Source: Xylaria sp. FL1777 (taxonomy: Eukaryota > Ascomycota > Sordariomycetes > Xylariales > Xylariaceae). From it: a DNA stretch of 64,000 nt. The stretch lies in the NCBI GenBank assembly GCA_022578965.1, contig MU400640.1:1-64000 (forward strand), in the 5' to 3' direction. Shown here one piece after another: positions 41,102-51,784 of the stretch. A program made the translations under genes and the position numbers. The notes beneath the pieces were generated by a model. That model saw nothing but the letters and a program-made list of their open reading frames with translations, searched no databases and was not told the DNA's origin. The first letter of the stretch is position 1. The number at the start of each line of letters is the position of its first letter.

Positions 41102-41988
41102 ATGGACCGAAAGCCTGGTGACTCTCGTGATCGTGCCTATGAGAGCTGGAAGGCTGCTCAAGAGGCTCACCAGAGAACCACTTTTCAAACCCGGCCACCA
41201 CCTGCTTTTCTCGGTGACCCTTTCGGCCCGACGCCATCTTCTTCAAGATTTAGTGACGGTGAATTGGCAGCCACCATTGGACCGTCCCCCCCGGTGTACG
41301 ATACATCCTCTGAGGTTGGCTCTCCCGGTGGAAGTCCAGGAGAGTTTTCTCAAGGCGGATATGAGGAGTACCGCTCCGATTTTACCACCAGTAAGCCGAT
41401 GCCGATTCCCAACGCCATCCCAAAGCGCCGACTTCCCGTCATGGATCAAGACGGCTTTATCTACAAGGTTGGATTCAAGGCACCCCACACTGAGAAGGAA
41501 ATTGAGCAGCTCAAGGAGATTGAGAAAAAGGATCAAGAAGCGGCGGAGCATTATCGTCGCATGAAACAGAAACAGTACAAATGGATGGCTGAGCAGGACG
41601 AGAAGGCTAGACTCGCCGCTACAGCGGAGGCTGCTGAGAACGCTCGACGCGTCCAAAGTGCCATGATCAAACTCCGCCCCGATGGTACACCAATCGTCCC
41701 CCAAGAGGACACACGCGTCGGAAATGCCATCATGTTGGGCGAGGAAGACTCGGTCCCAAAGTACCACACCTATGTTATGCAGCCCTACGCTCACCAATAC
41801 GGTCACTCCACCGCTTCTATCGCGTACGAAGAAGGATTCAAGGATGGGTTCGAGAAGGGTCGCCAGCAGCAGGAGCACCATCGAGGATGTAAGTATCGAT
41901 ATTCCCCGGGCTTGCACTCAATTAACTAACCAAGAATATAGCGTCTCCCAGTGGCTCGGGCTCTAGCCGTCACCCACGTAGAGGCTAA
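41102..41988 (+). CDS. Hypothetical coiled-coil protein
   Basis: Two exons, 41102-41888 and 41942-41988, are joined across a 53-bp intron (GTAAGT donor, CTAAC branch, ATAG acceptor) and give 277 aa. Residues 1-100 are polar and rich in Pro, Ser and Gly and probably disordered. Roughly residues 120-195 contain a highly charged, Ala/Glu/Lys/Gln-rich helix (EIEQLKEIEKKDQEAAEHYR and the following 40 residues) expected to form a coiled coil. The tail is Ser/Gly/Arg-rich. There is no signal peptide, membrane segment or catalytic motif. I do not recognise the family. Codon use and the typical intron support a real gene. The upstream CT-rich leader ends in a TTAG just before the ATG, so a 5'-UTR intron is possible. 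Confidence 0.75.
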
Positions 41989-42666
41989 TCAACCTAGTTG
42001 TTTCCAACGTTCTGGAATATCAGGACCGTCATCTCGGGCAATGAGCCTGTGGAGAAATTCCACGAGATGATTAGTAGTCTTTGTGTCTCCTGCGCTAACG
42101 GCCGGGATGATCTTGAAGACATGAAGGAGGAGCTGAAGGAGGGGTGATGCCATCGGCTGGAGATGTGGAATCCGCCGATATTCATTGCCTGTAACATAGC
42201 TTTCGCCCTTCGGGCCGTCGTTTCTTTTCTCTCATTTGTCGATGTACCAATAAATTCCTTGAGGGCAAGGGTCAGGGCAAGGGTCAGGGCAAGGGTCAGG
42301 GTACAGGTCAGACTATAAAGTCTAGTCATAGTTCGAGATAGGCCGGCTGTAAGCCAGCGCAGGAAGTTTTGCCAACGCTTCCTGCCGAGTCTTAAATAGC
42401 CTGCAAATGAACACAAGAAATTTTCATTTTATTCACTCAGTTTAGTAAAATAAAAAGGTGCTAAGACCATGATGACATAGAATGCCGCTCCCAACCTGAT
42501 CGCGGCCTGCGAATTAGTGATGGCAGAAAACACATGGAATTAGTAATGTCTTCCGGACTAGATGAAAAGAGTAATTGGAAGCAAATTCTTTTATGAAGTA
42601 GTGTATCTTCTAATTTTTGAGCAACATTATGAGTTATTCTCTTAGCTCTGTACTAAACTTTTCATG
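41989..42666. other. Intergenic between convergent genes
   Basis: No gene is seen. It contains a 12-bp tandem repeat at 42263-42310 that reads through a minus-strand ORF only as a repetitive TLAL-type peptide, which I regard as non-coding. Confidence 0.5.
42263..42310. repeat. 12-bp tandem repeat GGGCAAGGGTCA
   Basis: Three exact units (42263-42298) are followed by a degraded fourth ending GGTACAGGTCA. Confidence 0.9.
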
Positions 42667-43647
42667 CTAATACTTCAGGTGCGCTGCTTTTGCCAGGGCC
42701 TTACAGCTGGTTAAAAAGCCCCAGGGCCGCGCACAGTTGAATTCATATGATGCCTTTGCGTACGGTGGGCTATCAGTTCCACAGCCATCTTTCAACATGA
42801 TAGTATCGAAGCCTTGAGCATGGGCGTCCTGTAGGGTGGCGCCCACGCACTGATCGGTGTTGACGCCTGAGAAGAGGAGGGTACGGATTCCCTCCTTCGT
42901 CAGATACTCGCCGAACGCTGACTTCTCGCTCCACAGGCCCGAGTTGCGGTTCTTGTGAATCCAGACGTCCGGACGAGGTGCTCTTTTGCCCTCTTCGTAC
43001 GCGTCAGCTAGGGGTCCATGCAGGGCGGTATTCCATGTTCCTCTCATCATCGCTCGGCCGGCGTTGACCCGACTACCATTATCCAGGACGACCTCTCCAA
43101 GCTCTGTGCCGGGCAATTTCATGAGGTTTGGTCGCTCGCCGCACTTGATAAAGTTGGCGGGGTCATTGGGGTCACGATGCCTGTCTCCGAAGCCGTAGTC
43201 GACCTTTTCACTGTTCAAGTCGAAGGCAAACACGCGAACCTCGGCAGGTAGCATGCTAGTGAGGTCATCTTCAGTTAGACCCCAGTTCAGCCAGATGATC
43301 TGGAGACCAAGCTTGCGCGCGGCTGGTATGGCGTGTTGGAGTATCGCGTCCTGGGCTTCATACATGGACGGGGCTGACGGCGGATCGAGTGCTCTGTGTA
43401 AACCGATGTTTTGCATGTCGATGATCACAAGGGCTGTCTTTTGGGGGTCAATTTTGACGTTGACAAGTTCGCAATCGAGCTTCACACCATTCCCTGGAAA
43501 GTCTGAATTGGGATCTGCCGGACGTGTCAGGTCCCAGCCATCAGGAGACCAAATCCATGTGTTCTCTTCACTTCCAACGAGAATCCTCTGGTGGGAGGGG
43601 TTATCTGAGGAACCCTCAGCCACACTCTTCGTCAATATGGTGGCCAT
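42667..43647 (-). CDS. Isochorismatase-like cysteine hydrolase
   Basis: This is a single uninterrupted 326-codon ORF on the minus strand. It has the isochorismatase fold signatures in order: ALVIIDMQN with Asp77 after the first beta strand, IHKNRNSGLW with Lys232, and LLFSGVNTDQCVGATLQDA with Cys267. These three form the expected Asp-Lys-Cys triad. Family members hydrolyse amide, imide or vinyl-ether bonds, for example isochorismate, nicotinamide, carbamoylsarcosine or biuret; the substrate cannot be read here. The length is greater than many 180-220-aa members because of an N-terminal extension of about 70 residues and an insertion around 125-230, both common in fungal homologues. There is no secretion signal, so it is probably cytosolic. 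The start ATG is the first in frame. Confidence 0.88.
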   Translation of the reverse strand: MATILTKSVAEGSSDNPSHQRILVGSEENTWIWSPDGWDLTRPADPNSDFPGNGVKLDCELVNVKIDPQKTALVIIDMQNIGLHRALDPPSAPSMYEAQDAILQHAIPAARKLGLQIIWLNWGLTEDDLTSMLPAEVRVFAFDLNSEKVDYGFGDRHRDPNDPANFIKCGERPNLMKLPGTELGEVVLDNGSRVNAGRAMMRGTWNTALHGPLADAYEEGKRAPRPDVWIHKNRNSGLWSEKSAFGEYLTKEGIRTLLFSGVNTDQCVGATLQDAHAQGFDTIMLKDGCGTDSPPYAKASYEFNCARPWGFLTSCKALAKAAHLKY

Positions 43648-44079
43648 TCTCGTAGACGGCTTGTATCATCCCACATATGGTATACGGAAATTAGACACCG
43701 TTGAGGACGTCTTCTTTGGTGGCTTTTAGCAGTAAAATTGCCAGGACCTAATGCACTGTTACGTATATTACTAAACTTCTTATCAGATTTACCACTGCGC
43801 CAAAAGATTGGCGTAGCGGGTCGATTACCTATTGGTCACTTTTCGGCTACGCCTTATAACCAACATCCGATGCCCTACAATCCCTACCTACAGATGATAT
43901 GCATAAGCAAAGCTCATGGTGGAGAAAGTGTTTGTCCTACCTACCCATAGTATAGGTACAGTACTCAGTGTAAGTTTTCATTATAAGCCGGGCACCTACC
44001 ATTCCTCCAGGCTTTTAGGTTCCCTGTTCTTCACCCCCCTGTCACTGACATTCTGGGCAACCTGCCTCCTTCAACGGAT
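43648..44079. other. Intergenic between divergent genes
   Basis: This spacer must hold promoters for the hydrolase (minus) and the STAND gene (plus). I recognise no specific site. It includes a CCTACCTACC stretch near 43,937. Confidence 0.4.
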
Positions 44080-47000
44080 ATGAGACACCCGAACAGCTCG
44101 TAAGTAGGACGCAGTTCGTTTACACTTGTTGTTTGCCGTTTCATATTGTGGAGGTTAACTTTTAGTTCTCTCTTAGCGCCGAAAGCTTCTCTCAGCAATG
44201 GAGTGCGTCTGTCGCTTCTATGGGTAGTTCCCTAGAGCGCCAAGACAGGCTCCGCGTATCTTCTGTCAGCTCTTTCGATGATGTTCAAGGGCTATTCTCT
44301 AGCACCCGCGTCTCTTCCTTATCGGCCGCTGCTCTCCAAGAGCTTACTGCGCTTGCTCATTCTCTAGAGAAACTTAAAGACTTTATTGATTTTGTTTCCA
44401 ATGAAGCACAGCCGCCCACAGATAATGCTATCTTCTGGGGCCTTATTGGTCTTGTGGTCTACGTACCTACTAACCTCCGCTTCCCCTGAATTTCTCGTTC
44501 TAACGACATGAAGCTCTCTCAATCGGAAGAAGGTGTTGCACCGCGAGGACCTTGTATGCTCCGCATTGTCTGCGAGAATATCGAGTTTCTCAATAGGTAT
44601 CGAGGCAAGGCGGCGAGCCTGCCAGAGTTAAGAGATGCGTGCTTCCATATTGCCAATTCATTGCTCGCATGGCTGGTTGCAACTATCAAGTTTATTCGGG
44701 AAGATGTGCTGCGCTATTCAAGTGGTAAGCTCCAAGACTATTCTGGCCGTTACCGCCTAACGAGTTTGTAGATGGTTGGGAGCCCCTCGAACAACAATTC
44801 AATGTCTTTAAATCTGGGATCGACGATGCCATCTCCCGTTTAGAGAAAATGTCTAGGCTGTCGGGACTTGATGACCTAAAACAACTACAAGCAGCCTTGA
44901 CCTTCTCCAATCCGCTGTCGCATACGCAAGGCCCGGAAGAGCAGGCGGCTCTCCCTTGTTTCATCTATCCTGCCTCTAAAACACCTCGCTTCTTTGATCG
45001 CACTGAGGACATTATCCAAATGGATAGGCACTTCAAGAATGGAGCCCAAGATGCTAACCAGCTATTCCGCTCGCTTGCCTTGTACGGTATCGGTGGAGTT
45101 GGGAAGAGTTCTGTTGCTCTGCGGTATGCCGAGTCCAGAATTCACCGCAAGGAACTAGATGCCATGTTCTGGATAGCTAGTGAGAAAGAGGTCACCATCC
45201 GTCAAAGCTTCACCGACATTGCTGTGCGGTTGAAGCTGCCAAATGCGCAGCCCAAAGACCATGATCAAAATAGGACTCTTGTCTTGGATTGGCTACAAGA
45301 CACTGGTAAGACGGTATGGCCATATTCTCGTGTCCCGCTAACGTACCCAGAGTGCAGATGGCTCCTGGTCTTCGACAACGTTGAATCTGTTGATCTGCTG
45401 ATGACGTACTGGCCAACCGCTTCTTGCGGCCAGGCAGTCATTACAACTCGTAACCATAATTTTGCGTTCTATCCCGCGGATGGCGGACTTGAAATCACAG
45501 AATGGGATGCTGAAACAGGCTCTCAATTCTTGGTGCACTTGCTCTCAACTGACATTAGCAATCAACTAACTCAGAACGAAGTTCATAGTGCATACGAGTT
45601 GTCTTCCAAACTTAGTGGACATGCTCTTGCCTTGTCTCTTATGGCCGGCCTAATCCATCGCCGCTCCTGGTCTATTGATGAATTCAATGAGATGTACAAG
45701 AGACAGCCACAGAAAGTTCACGGCCAGACGGTCCATGGCATTTTCAGCAACAATTCGATCAATGCTGTTTGGAGCATGTCATTCCGATCTCTAAATGAAA
45801 GGGCTTCCGCCATTCTAGGTGTACTAACCTTCCTTTCCCCTGACAGCATCCCTCAAGCTCTCTTTGAACCTAAGGATCCAAGTGTTTTCCCCGACTCCCT
45901 CGAATTCTGCCGGGATCCCTTCGACTTTTCAAACGAAATGGAGACTTTGATGACTCTTGCCCTGGTCAAACGCAATAGGGAACGACGGACATTCTCGATT
46001 CATAGGCTTGTACAAACGTCATTCAAGCATTTTATGAGCCCTGAAGACCGCCAAAGGAGTTTCAACGATGCGACGCTATTGGTTTCTGCCGCATTTCCGC
46101 GGAAGGATGCCGAGTTTGCACAAATGTACCACTTGTGGAAACCGTGCTCCATTTACCTCCCACACGTACTCAGTTTGAAGGATTCGTTCTGCGAGGAAAG
46201 GAAATCTAATGCGAAATTTTCGGCACTGATGCTATATTGTGACTTGAATAATGCATGTCAACGGTGAGTACTTTACATCATATAATCTATAGAGGAACTG
46301 ATCTGATTGTAGCTATCTTATCGAAATCAACGGATACAATGACTTACTTGACCTATCGGAGGTCAATGCAATGGCTATCCCAACAATTCCACGCCAGCCA
46401 CACAGTATCCAGGTAGACCTCGAAGGGTCGCTCGCGTCCCATAGGGGACAAGTGCTAGCACGGGTAGGCAGGTTCGAGGAAGGAATCAAACAACTCAAAT
46501 TATCTTATGACCTCTTTCGCACAGATCAACCACGCAACTTACGTGAAGAGGCATGGTGTGCTGAGAACCTAGCCGACGGTATTGCTTCGACCAACAATTT
46601 TCCAGAAGCAGTAAGTTTCCAAGAGAAAGCACGGGACCACTGGCTTGATTGGGCCAAGGACAACAGTGAAGACAAGACGGAATGGCCTGCCATACTAAAA
46701 TGGGGAATGGGCACCAATCTGATTTGGGCGGGGTACAATGCCCGTTCAAGAGATGTCCTCACTCACGGTCTTAATCAACTCGAGGCGTCAAAGCCGTACA
46801 ACTGGGCCATGGTCGCTTAGTAAGATCTTGTAGTCCTCTCTTACTAGCCATCTAACCTTTCTGCAGCACCAACTACTCGCTAGGGACCGTAGATCGAGCA
46901 GACGGCAATTTTGAGTCGGCAGAGAGACACTTTACTCAGGCCTACAATAAGTGGATCTCGGGAGACAACCTACTCTCTGATCCATTCTGCGGAGCATGTG

Positions 47001-47354
47001 TTTATCGAATGGGATGCGCAGCTCTCGATCAAGGGAAGGTGGAATCTGCCATGTAAGTTTGCTCGTCGTTTATGCGGCGCCCGGTTCCCAAGTCCGACTT
47101 TCTCTGACCAAACCAGAAAGCACCTTCGAGAAGCTTCTGTCATCACCGAAAGGCATAAGGCGAAAATGCCCGTGGAACACGCCAGATCGCTTTTCAAGTT
47201 ATCGGAAGCTCTCGCACGGAAACCGAGAGAGAGAGAAGAGGCAGAAAAACTCCACAAAGAGTCCACGCGCCTTCTTCTTTCTCGTTCTCCCTCAACAAAT
47301 GACACTGACTGTGAAAAAGCGTTTGATGATCTAGTTTTCATTTGGTGGCGATGA
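44080..47354 (+). CDS. NB-ARC/TPR STAND NTPase (NLR-like)
   Basis: Eight exons join in frame: 44080-44099, 44177-44462, 44514-44724, 44772-45305, 45351-46263, 46313-46819, 46867-47052 and 47117-47354, for 964 aa. Order: an N-terminal helical region of about 200 residues like those of fungal STAND proteins; an NB-ARC domain with Walker A GIGGVGKSS (278-286, Lys284) and Walker B-like WLLVFDNVE (about 354-362); RNBS-like ITTRN; a winged-helix-like FSIHRLVQ segment; and C-terminal helices of TPR type (VLARVGRFEEGIKQLKLSYD, FESAERHFTQAYNKW). Such proteins are ATP-dependent oligomerising sensors, often linked to heterokaryon incompatibility. The 45-bp intron at 45306-45350 is a multiple of three, so unspliced mRNA would still read through. 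The 20-bp first exon is uncertain; an alternative start is ATG 44220, in frame. Confidence 0.85.
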
Positions 47355-47554
47355 TCACCAAGTCTATGGCCACAAGATTTGGGCCGCGTACGAACGTTCA
47401 TTTAGTTTTAATTTAATTCAATTCAATTTCTCAGCTAAAACAAAGAAGTTGTGGTTGTGTTACTACTCCTGCCCTGAAACGATATCCAGTCTGTGTACTA
47501 AGAGTCCTTGCCTGGCAATGACTGATCTGGCGAAGGTGTTGAAGTGAGGCATCA
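47355..47554. other. Short intergenic spacer
   Basis: No gene is seen. An A/T-rich TTTAATTTAATTC stretch at about 47,404 may lie in the 3' region of the STAND gene. Confidence 0.4.
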
Positions 47555-47740
47555 TCAAGTCGAGTGCTGCTCAGACTTGTTCTCTTTAGGCTTTGACAGA
47601 TCAACCCGACGAGCCTTCTGAGGCAAGGCTCCCTGAGAGCTGCCAGATAGAGAGATGGCGTTGGCAGCTGGGTTGCCAGCGGGAATAGCCTGGTACCAGG
47701 CTTTCCAAGGCTGAGAGAGGTTGGTAATGGAGGAAGGCAT
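47555..47740 (-). CDS. Putative 61-aa microprotein
   Basis: The minus-strand ORF starts MPSSITNLSQPWKAWYQ and ends in a charged tail with KARRVDLSKPKENKSEQHS. I do not recognise the family. Support is indirect: composition is protein-like rather than random, and upstream there is a plausible 55-bp 5'-UTR intron (47836-47782: GTAAGA donor, CTAAC branch, CACAG acceptor), with a TATTTATAG element near 47,905-47,915. A longer overlapping ORF in another frame (47790-47431) has a less protein-like composition. There is no signal peptide or membrane segment. It could still be a chance ORF. Confidence 0.45.
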   Translation of the reverse strand: MPSSITNLSQPWKAWYQAIPAGNPAANAISLSGSSQGALPQKARRVDLSKPKENKSEQHST

Positions 47741-48333
47741 TTTAAGCTATTGAATTTTGGTGCAAGTTGCTTCGAGGCTGGCTGTGACATGTTAGATGAC
47801 TGCTGCTATTACTAGTTGGGAGGGGGCTTATCTTACCTACAAGAAGTTGTTGGTGACCTGGGTTGATTGTCTGCTTGTAGAGCGTTTTAGACATGAAGAA
47901 CCAGGCTATAAATATTCGGTAGCCCGAGCTCCTCGCATCAGGGACGGGAAGGAGAGTCCTAGAGACACGTAGGTACCGGTACTTCAAATGGTCAGCGCCT
48001 CAATAACCCGCCACCCCTGACTTGCTTACCCAACATGCATATCTCAACCCTGGTAGGGCGTTGCCCGATGCACCCCACCTACATATTCTCGGCGGCTACG
48101 ATCTATCTAAAGATTTGCGGCTGATTCACCCTCTGAAACGAAAGCCTTCTTGACCTTGATGGATGCGCGCTGCGTGGTTCGGAATTCAGGAGAAATATTA
48201 GTTTCATTCGTTTCATCGTGGAAGGCCGGATATTGCAAAGAACAATATATAGATTGACTGAGCTCCCCGGAATTTACAATTTCCTTAACCTAATAATCCT
48301 CTACATGACAAAGGTGATCAACTAACTGCCAAG
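47741..48333. other. Intergenic between divergent genes
   Basis: Apart from the possible 5'-UTR intron and TATA-like element of the microprotein on the minus strand, no feature is recognised. Confidence 0.4.
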
Positions 48334-49791
48334 ATGTTTGGCCTTAAAATCATGCCATCTCAAAAGTGTGTGGAAGTCGACGTCGAAATAGCATGTGACG
48401 GACAAAGGGAGAAAGTGAACCGCCGCGCCGAGTCAGAGGACGGTCCTCACATGGCTGCTTTGGAAGCCTTGTTTGGCTTTACCTCAGAGCAGATGCAGCA
48501 GGTCAGAGAATTACCGACAACGGCCTCTTGGTGCCGCTATCTCGAAGATTGCTTCCAGCCCTTCCTCACCGAGGAATATGCAGTCATCTGGTCCACTATT
48601 GGACTGCCACAGCCTCAGGTCACCTCTCACTGTTGGGTCTTATTTCAAGCAGTATCCCGTGCAACAAGCAGGCTTGACGATGCGGGGTATAGCATAGAGG
48701 ATGTGTGGGAGTCTATCAAGCTGTCACTAGATGGAGACGTAGAGCTAGGGAGTGGAGGGGGAAGCCCAATCATGCCAGGAGCCGCACAGGATAGCTGCCT
48801 GATCGCCGTTTTCGCCGTACTATGCTGGGGGAGCATGATTGTCCAGCCGAAGCTGGCATGGAGTGACGCTCTGGCTGGACCCTCGCTCGCAATCCACCAG
48901 CTCCCTGCTGACCAACAAGGCTTAAAGATGGACTTTGTTCGGCGTCCTATTCCAGCCGTTTTCCGGAATTTTCAGAAGGCTATCGCGCGTCGGCAACCTA
49001 CGAGGAGGCCTGTGACGGGAGAGGCTGCAGTCATTTTCGTGTCCACAATTAACTACCATTCATTGCGAACCATTGGCAACGTGCGTCTCAAATGGGTCGA
49101 CAACATGAGCTGTCACTTGGAGTTCGATTCGAGGACTCGAACACTATCCGTCTTCCGCTTTCCTAGTTTTTGCGCCCTCACCACAATTGCAGGTGATAGG
49201 GGCGTGTTGGTTGAGGAGTAGGCCCCCTATCACAGCCCCCAACAGAGACACGCGTGCAGCCACTGACATGGGCGTAGGCTGGTGCGAGCTTTATGCTCCA
49301 ATGAAAGCGAAGGTGTAGAGGAGCTTGAATGTAACCTTCAACTGAGCCAGGAAGTTCTCATGTCTTATCGCCTCCTCTTTGGCCAGTCCCGCGCCTCCCG
49401 CAAGGTAGGGAAAGCATTGTTGCAGAAGATGGAAGCCAACTATGACTATGACGAGCTGCTAGCCTGCCTATGCACCAAATCCCACAAAGAAGTGGTCAAA
49501 ACACTCCCGGAGACTTTCTGGCCCGTTTCCTGCCGCGATTACGAGAGCAATTTGCAGGAGGTTGATGCATATAGTTCTCGAGACGACTTTCCCATTCTAG
49601 GCTCCCGCCTTGCTACCATTCAAGAGTTCAATCTAAGGCAGCAGCCGAGCAAATTGCGGGATTTGTGGAGGGACCGTAGAAACCCGTTACAATGGTACAC
49701 GTTTTGGGCGGTGATAATAGTTGGTGGTCTATCGATCCTCCTTGCAATTCTGCAGCTAGTTGCTGCGATTGTCCAAGTGGTTCAACACTAA
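48334..49791 (+). CDS. Hypothetical protein with C-terminal membrane anchor
   Basis: Two ORF segments lie in the same frame, separated by in-frame stops. They are joined as 48334-49205 and 49278-49791 across a 72-bp intron with a CACTGAC branch and CGTAG acceptor, for 461 aa. The exact donor is uncertain. The N-terminal 430 residues are soluble with scattered Trp and Cys and no catalytic motif I recognise. Near the C-terminus a basic segment (LWRDRRNPLQW) is followed by a hydrophobic helix (AVIIVGGLSILLAILQLVAA), suggesting a single tail anchor. This layout, NPLQW plus a terminal membrane helix, is common in lineage-specific ascomycete proteins of unknown role. It sits between the two STAND genes, but no functional link is shown. 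Confidence 0.65.
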
Positions 49792-50521
49792 TTTTCAGTC
49801 TGTCACTCTGAACTCCGCCTCTCTGCAGGTGTCTTGCTGACTATTTATTTGTCACAGGTTACAATATACCCACGAGGTATCAGATGATCGAAATGAGCCA
49901 ACCTTGACGCATAACATGCAAAGACACAGCTAACGTGCAGGCCATGGCGGCATAACATGCAGCTACATAACATGCAACTACATAACATGCAGCTACATGA
50001 CATGGGTCATGCTATGGGCTAGCAATCTCAGCAGGCAAGGCTTGGAAGAAAGGACCCGATTCGCATGGAGTGAATCAAGACCGGGTTCGAAAAAGAAAAG
50101 AGAGATCGGAAAGGCCGCCAAATGTGCATAGAAGGTACCTATAGATTAAGTACCTACCTAAGGATTATTGCGCTATTAGAGCCGCCTAGCTAGCTAGCTA
50201 GAAATTCAAGTAAAGCCTCATAACTTGTAAAAAAGATATATAAAGTTATTTAAAATAGTTCTGGATTTATATAATACAAACAAATAGTTTTGGCTATAGA
50301 TAATTTATAATAATTGGTTGTTTATAGGTAAATGCTCAGCAAGCATGTTTAGCGGCAAGCTTGTCGAACTTCTGTACAATTTCGACTACAGGCAGAAAAC
50401 CTAGTCTGTGTAGGCCGCGGCATATTTAGGCGTAATATTGCCCCCTTTTCACTCTTTTTGTCCAACATCTATAGTTGATTTCATTTTTCGGTTCATTCTT
50501 CCTCATAGGTAGGTAGGAAAC
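49792..50521. other. Intergenic, with small tandem repeat
   Basis: No gene is seen. It contains the 15-bp repeat at 49951-49995, an AT-rich patch at 50,215-50,330 and several TAGGTA/TACCTA motifs just upstream of the oxygenase start. Confidence 0.5.
49951..49995. repeat. 15-bp tandem repeat CATAACATGCAGCTA
   Basis: Three units occur, the middle one with one G/A difference. A partial fourth (CATGACATGG) follows, and a related single CATAACATGCA lies at about 49,910. Confidence 0.9.
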
Positions 50522-51418
50522 ATGCTCGAGACAAAAGTTAGATACCTAGCTCGGGACGAGTTGTACCATGTTGAAAAGCCCTACTCGGCGGACTTTGCTG
50601 TAGACGAGCGGAGCGGCGCCAAGAGATCAAATATCATCACTACAGATCGTCATGTCCAAGTAGCGCCGGTTACTAGTCGAGATGTCTTTGATATCAATCT
50701 TAGTGGGTTCTGTGTTCTGAACGAGGATACAAGCCTAACACTGGAGGATGCGCTTGAGAGGCCAGAGGAGGCAGAGCTGCAATACCAAGCCGAACTCGAA
50801 CAGATTCTTCACAAGCATTTCCCAGAATATACGAGATTTGAGGGCCTCGATTTTGTGGTAAGTCGATTGTAGCTAAGTAGGAATCTTATCTTTGACGGGT
50901 TACGCAGGTGCGGAGGCGGCATCCAAACTATCCTTCGGAGAACGCACAGCTCGTCAAATACGAACAGCCCGCATCAGTTGCACACAGTGACTATACGCCT
51001 GGAGGCGCAATAGAACAACTTAAAGGGTCTTTTCCGGGTCAAGAGGCTCACTTTCTAGACAAGGAATATGACATGATCAAGTGTGTTGTTCTCCAGCTTC
51101 CCCTTGGTTCCCCCTGCTGACGAAACCCTCCCTCCAAGTGTCTGGAAACCACTGGTCGGACCTAACAACGACTGGCCGCTGGCTTTATGTGACTATTCCA
51201 GCATTCAGCCCTCGGACATCATCCAGGCGGATGTTCTGCATGCGGACCGCATCACCGAAAACCAACTCCTTCACCCAAACGACCAACACCGTTGGTACTA
51301 TGTAGAGAATCAACAGCCTAGCGATCTAATCGTATTCCGGAATGTAGATACTACAGGGGAACGAGCAGGTTTGCAGCATAAGTCCTTTGGCAGAGATACA
51401 ATTATTAACGATGACTAG
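50522..51418 (+). CDS. CmcJ/AsaB-like oxygenase family protein
   Basis: Three exons, 50522-50857, 50908-51080 and 51139-51418, join in frame with 50- and 58-bp introns to give 262 aa. Diagnostic segments are VAHSDYTPGGA, the block VWKPLVGPNNDWPLALCD, HRWYYVENQQPSDLIVFRNVD and the closing GLQHKSFG. These match the CmcJ / GA4-desaturase-like family of Fe(II)-dependent hydroxylases and desaturases (AsaB and relatives), found in fungal secondary metabolism and stress loci. His and Asp of HSDYTP fit metal binding in this family; the second His is expected near the QHKSFG end. No backbone biosynthetic enzyme (PKS, NRPS, terpene cyclase) lies in the window, so a metabolite cluster is not supported. 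The ATG is preceded by TAGGTAGGAAAC. Confidence 0.85.
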
Positions 51419-51784
51419 TGGGGTTCCATGCCGCCATCCCGAATCCGAGCTCAACAGGGCCGCCACGTTCAAGTGTTGAAGTCCGATTTGTTGCCTTCAG
51501 ATAGCAGAATTGAAACTGCCGTTCGTGTTATCTATATATGTTAGCTCAGCGGCCTTCTAATTAAGGAATCGCGTCTTTAGTAGAGTTTATGCAATAAACT
51601 CAGTTAGCTAGCCATATAGAAAGGGGGATAGGGAGAGATCATCTATTGTACTTGACTGCTTGAGTTTGTATATGGTGCTGGGTCAAATAACTCTTAATGA
51701 AACTCTCATTGTGTCTTTGGACGAAGTCATGACGGAATAATCTCAATGACTCTAAACGCCGTAAATAATATGCCGAGAACCACT
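51419..51784. other. Spacer between convergent genes
   Basis: No gene or structured element is recognised. Confidence 0.4.

Noticed and set aside
41243..41917. 224-codon minus-strand ORF opposite the coiled-coil gene
   Set aside because: The plus strand has the better model (intron with consensus sites, polar coiled coil); the minus frame reads as Leu/Val-rich antisense.
41994..42416. 140-codon minus-strand ORF with TLALTLALTLAL repeats
   Set aside because: The repeat peptide is a translation of the 12-bp DNA repeat, and the rest shows no protein-like motif.
44197..44226. ATG 44197 as start of the STAND gene
   Set aside because: That frame stops after nine codons; the coding frame is the one running through 44177-44462.
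50085..50110. GGGTTCGAAA as a tRNA B box
   Set aside because: There is no A box or cloverleaf around it; no tRNA gene was found in the window.
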